A stretch of DNA of 64,000 nt, taken from contig JAOPGA020000489.1 in the NCBI GenBank assembly GCA_026419775.2, forward strand, positions 48,074-112,073, given 5' to 3'. The position numbers and the translations under genes were made by a program. The notes beneath the pieces were generated by a model. That model had not been told where the DNA came from and ran no database searches. It saw only the letters and a program-made list of their open reading frames with translations. This stretch comes from Acrasis kona (lineage: Eukaryota; Heterolobosea; Eutetramitea; Acrasida; Acrasidae). Below are positions 63,232 to 64,000 of this stretch, piece by piece. How positions within the stretch are numbered: position 1 is the stretch's first letter; each line of letters starts with the position of its first letter.

Positions 63232-63925
63232 ATGCCTATCATGAACAATGCTACATCCGGACGTAAACCAACCCGCAGAATGACAAAAGCAAGAGGCGGG
63301 ATTGTTCAAGATGAGAATGGTGGAGCAAGTGGCAGATCTGGTGATCATCTCCAAAGAAGAAAGGCACAACAAACCGCATTCGACTCCTTTGAGCAATCCA
63401 GTACACTAGCGCACGAGGACATACCCGGGACATCATCCGCCGAGGAATCTGATTCAACGCCTGATGATGAGCATGAGCTGTTTGGAGGGTTTGACAATGA
63501 AGAGGACACCGTTGAACAAGTCCCGAATGACGCGGATCTAATTTATGACACTCACACCCCTGGGTATGAACAACAGTTTGATGATGAGCAAGGAGCAAGA
63601 GCTGTTTGGAGGGTTCGATAATGAAGAGGACACCGTTGAACAAGACCCAAATGACGCGGATCTAATCGATGACACTCACACCCCTGCATATAGTGACAAT
63701 GCTCTAACATCTAGAGAAGCAGAGGAAAGTAGTCCACCCTCTCACACACTTGTTAGAAGAAGGAGGTCTTCACGTCGGAGTGCTGCATTGGAGGATCAGG
63801 AACCTGCGCCTGTCACAACCATCGACCAGCGTCGGGCGTCTTTCGATTTATCCAACATTAAACGCCGTCATATGGGTAAACACTTTTTAATTGTACCTGC
63901 ATCTAGAGGTTATGGATTAGATTAA
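63232..63925 (+). pseudogene. Acidic element protein split by an internal tandem duplication
   Basis: The first frame (63232-63621) starts MPIMNNATSGRKPTRRMTKA and reaches ELFGGFDNEEDTVEQVPNDA, then ends RAVWRVR. The second frame (to 63925) repeats ELFGGFDNEEDTVEQDPNDA and continues SPPSHTLVRRRRSSRRSAAL to GKHFLIVPASRGYGLD. The two copies start 124 bp apart, which is not a multiple of three, so the duplication shifts the frame. It lies 15 bp after the MULE stop on the same strand and may be a second MULE gene. No family is recognised. Confidence 0.45.
63475..63702 (+). repeat. 124-bp-offset tandem duplication
   Basis: The sequence beginning GAGCTGTTTGGAGGGTT (63475) recurs from 63599 with a few substitutions over ~100 bp: GACAATGAAGAGGACACCGT against GATAATGAAGAGGACACCGT, CCCGAATGACGCGGATCTAA against CCCAAATGACGCGGATCTAA. 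Differences include several C/T and G/A changes. Confidence 0.8.
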
Positions 63926-64000
63926 CCACTTTAAGCTCAGCTCTGTAGTTGTTGATTACTCCGGGAATGCGGTTGAATTCATGCTTCTTGAAATCAGATA

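Overview
The window is nuclear DNA of a gene-dense, intron-containing unicellular eukaryote. Protein genes lie a few tens to a few hundred bases apart on both strands. Most introns are only 33-45 bp, start GTAAG/GTATG and often carry an ACTAA(C/T) branch-like motif just before the AG. The standard code is used (TAA, TAG and TGA all end genes). A soluble HDEL-terminated calreticulin argues against a fungus. A lysosomal-type alpha-mannosidase, Zn2Cys6 factors, a LURP-one-like protein and a TET/JBP-like dioxygenase fit a free-living amoeboid protist, for example a heterolobosean of the Acrasis/Naegleria kind. That placement is inference, not proof.

Layout. 1-24.8 kb is a compact housekeeping block: NEK kinase (cut by the window edge), GlcNAc-type glycosyltransferase, RUVBL2, a tail-anchored repeat protein, lipoate ligase, calreticulin, a small unknown, MCM7, a LURP-one-like membrane protein, GST, a Gag-like gene, NAT10/Kre33, an SPCA-type Ca2+ pump, an unknown, a divergent actin relative, RRP15 and a RING protein. 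24.8-27 kb holds a small two-TM gene and decayed mobile-element pieces. 27-30.5 kb returns to host genes (CDP-alcohol phosphotransferase, NDUFS5-like, TUG/UBX). 30.9-36.4 kb carries two large same-strand genes that look like one mobile unit: a 2OG-Fe(II) dioxygenase with TET/JBP-like active-site spacing and a 1.2-kaa protein with terminal cysteine clusters. 37-47.5 kb is host again: a secreted alpha/beta hydrolase, two decayed genes, a nine-exon alpha-mannosidase with a 5-nt microexon, two tandem Zn2Cys6 factors and a HAD phosphatase.

47.8-64 kb is an accessory, repeat-rich region. It contains tnp2/DUF4218-like transposases, partner proteins encoded divergently from them, a Ulp1-like fragment, a MULE/SWIM transposase, AACCAA-rich inverted repeats and a 124-bp tandem duplication. 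All ambiguous bases (N) of the window fall here, each a single isolated base, which suggests collapsed near-identical copies. Several transposase copies are broken by in-frame TGA/TAG codons that one C-to-T change would explain. Together with the dioxygenase gene this raises the possibility of cytosine methylation in this genome.

Neighbouring host genes are often paired head to head with only 30-40 bp between start codons, or tail to tail with touching or overlapping stop codons, so shared promoters and shared 3' regions are probably the rule. Exon boundaries were placed by hand from splice motifs, reading phase and family resemblance.
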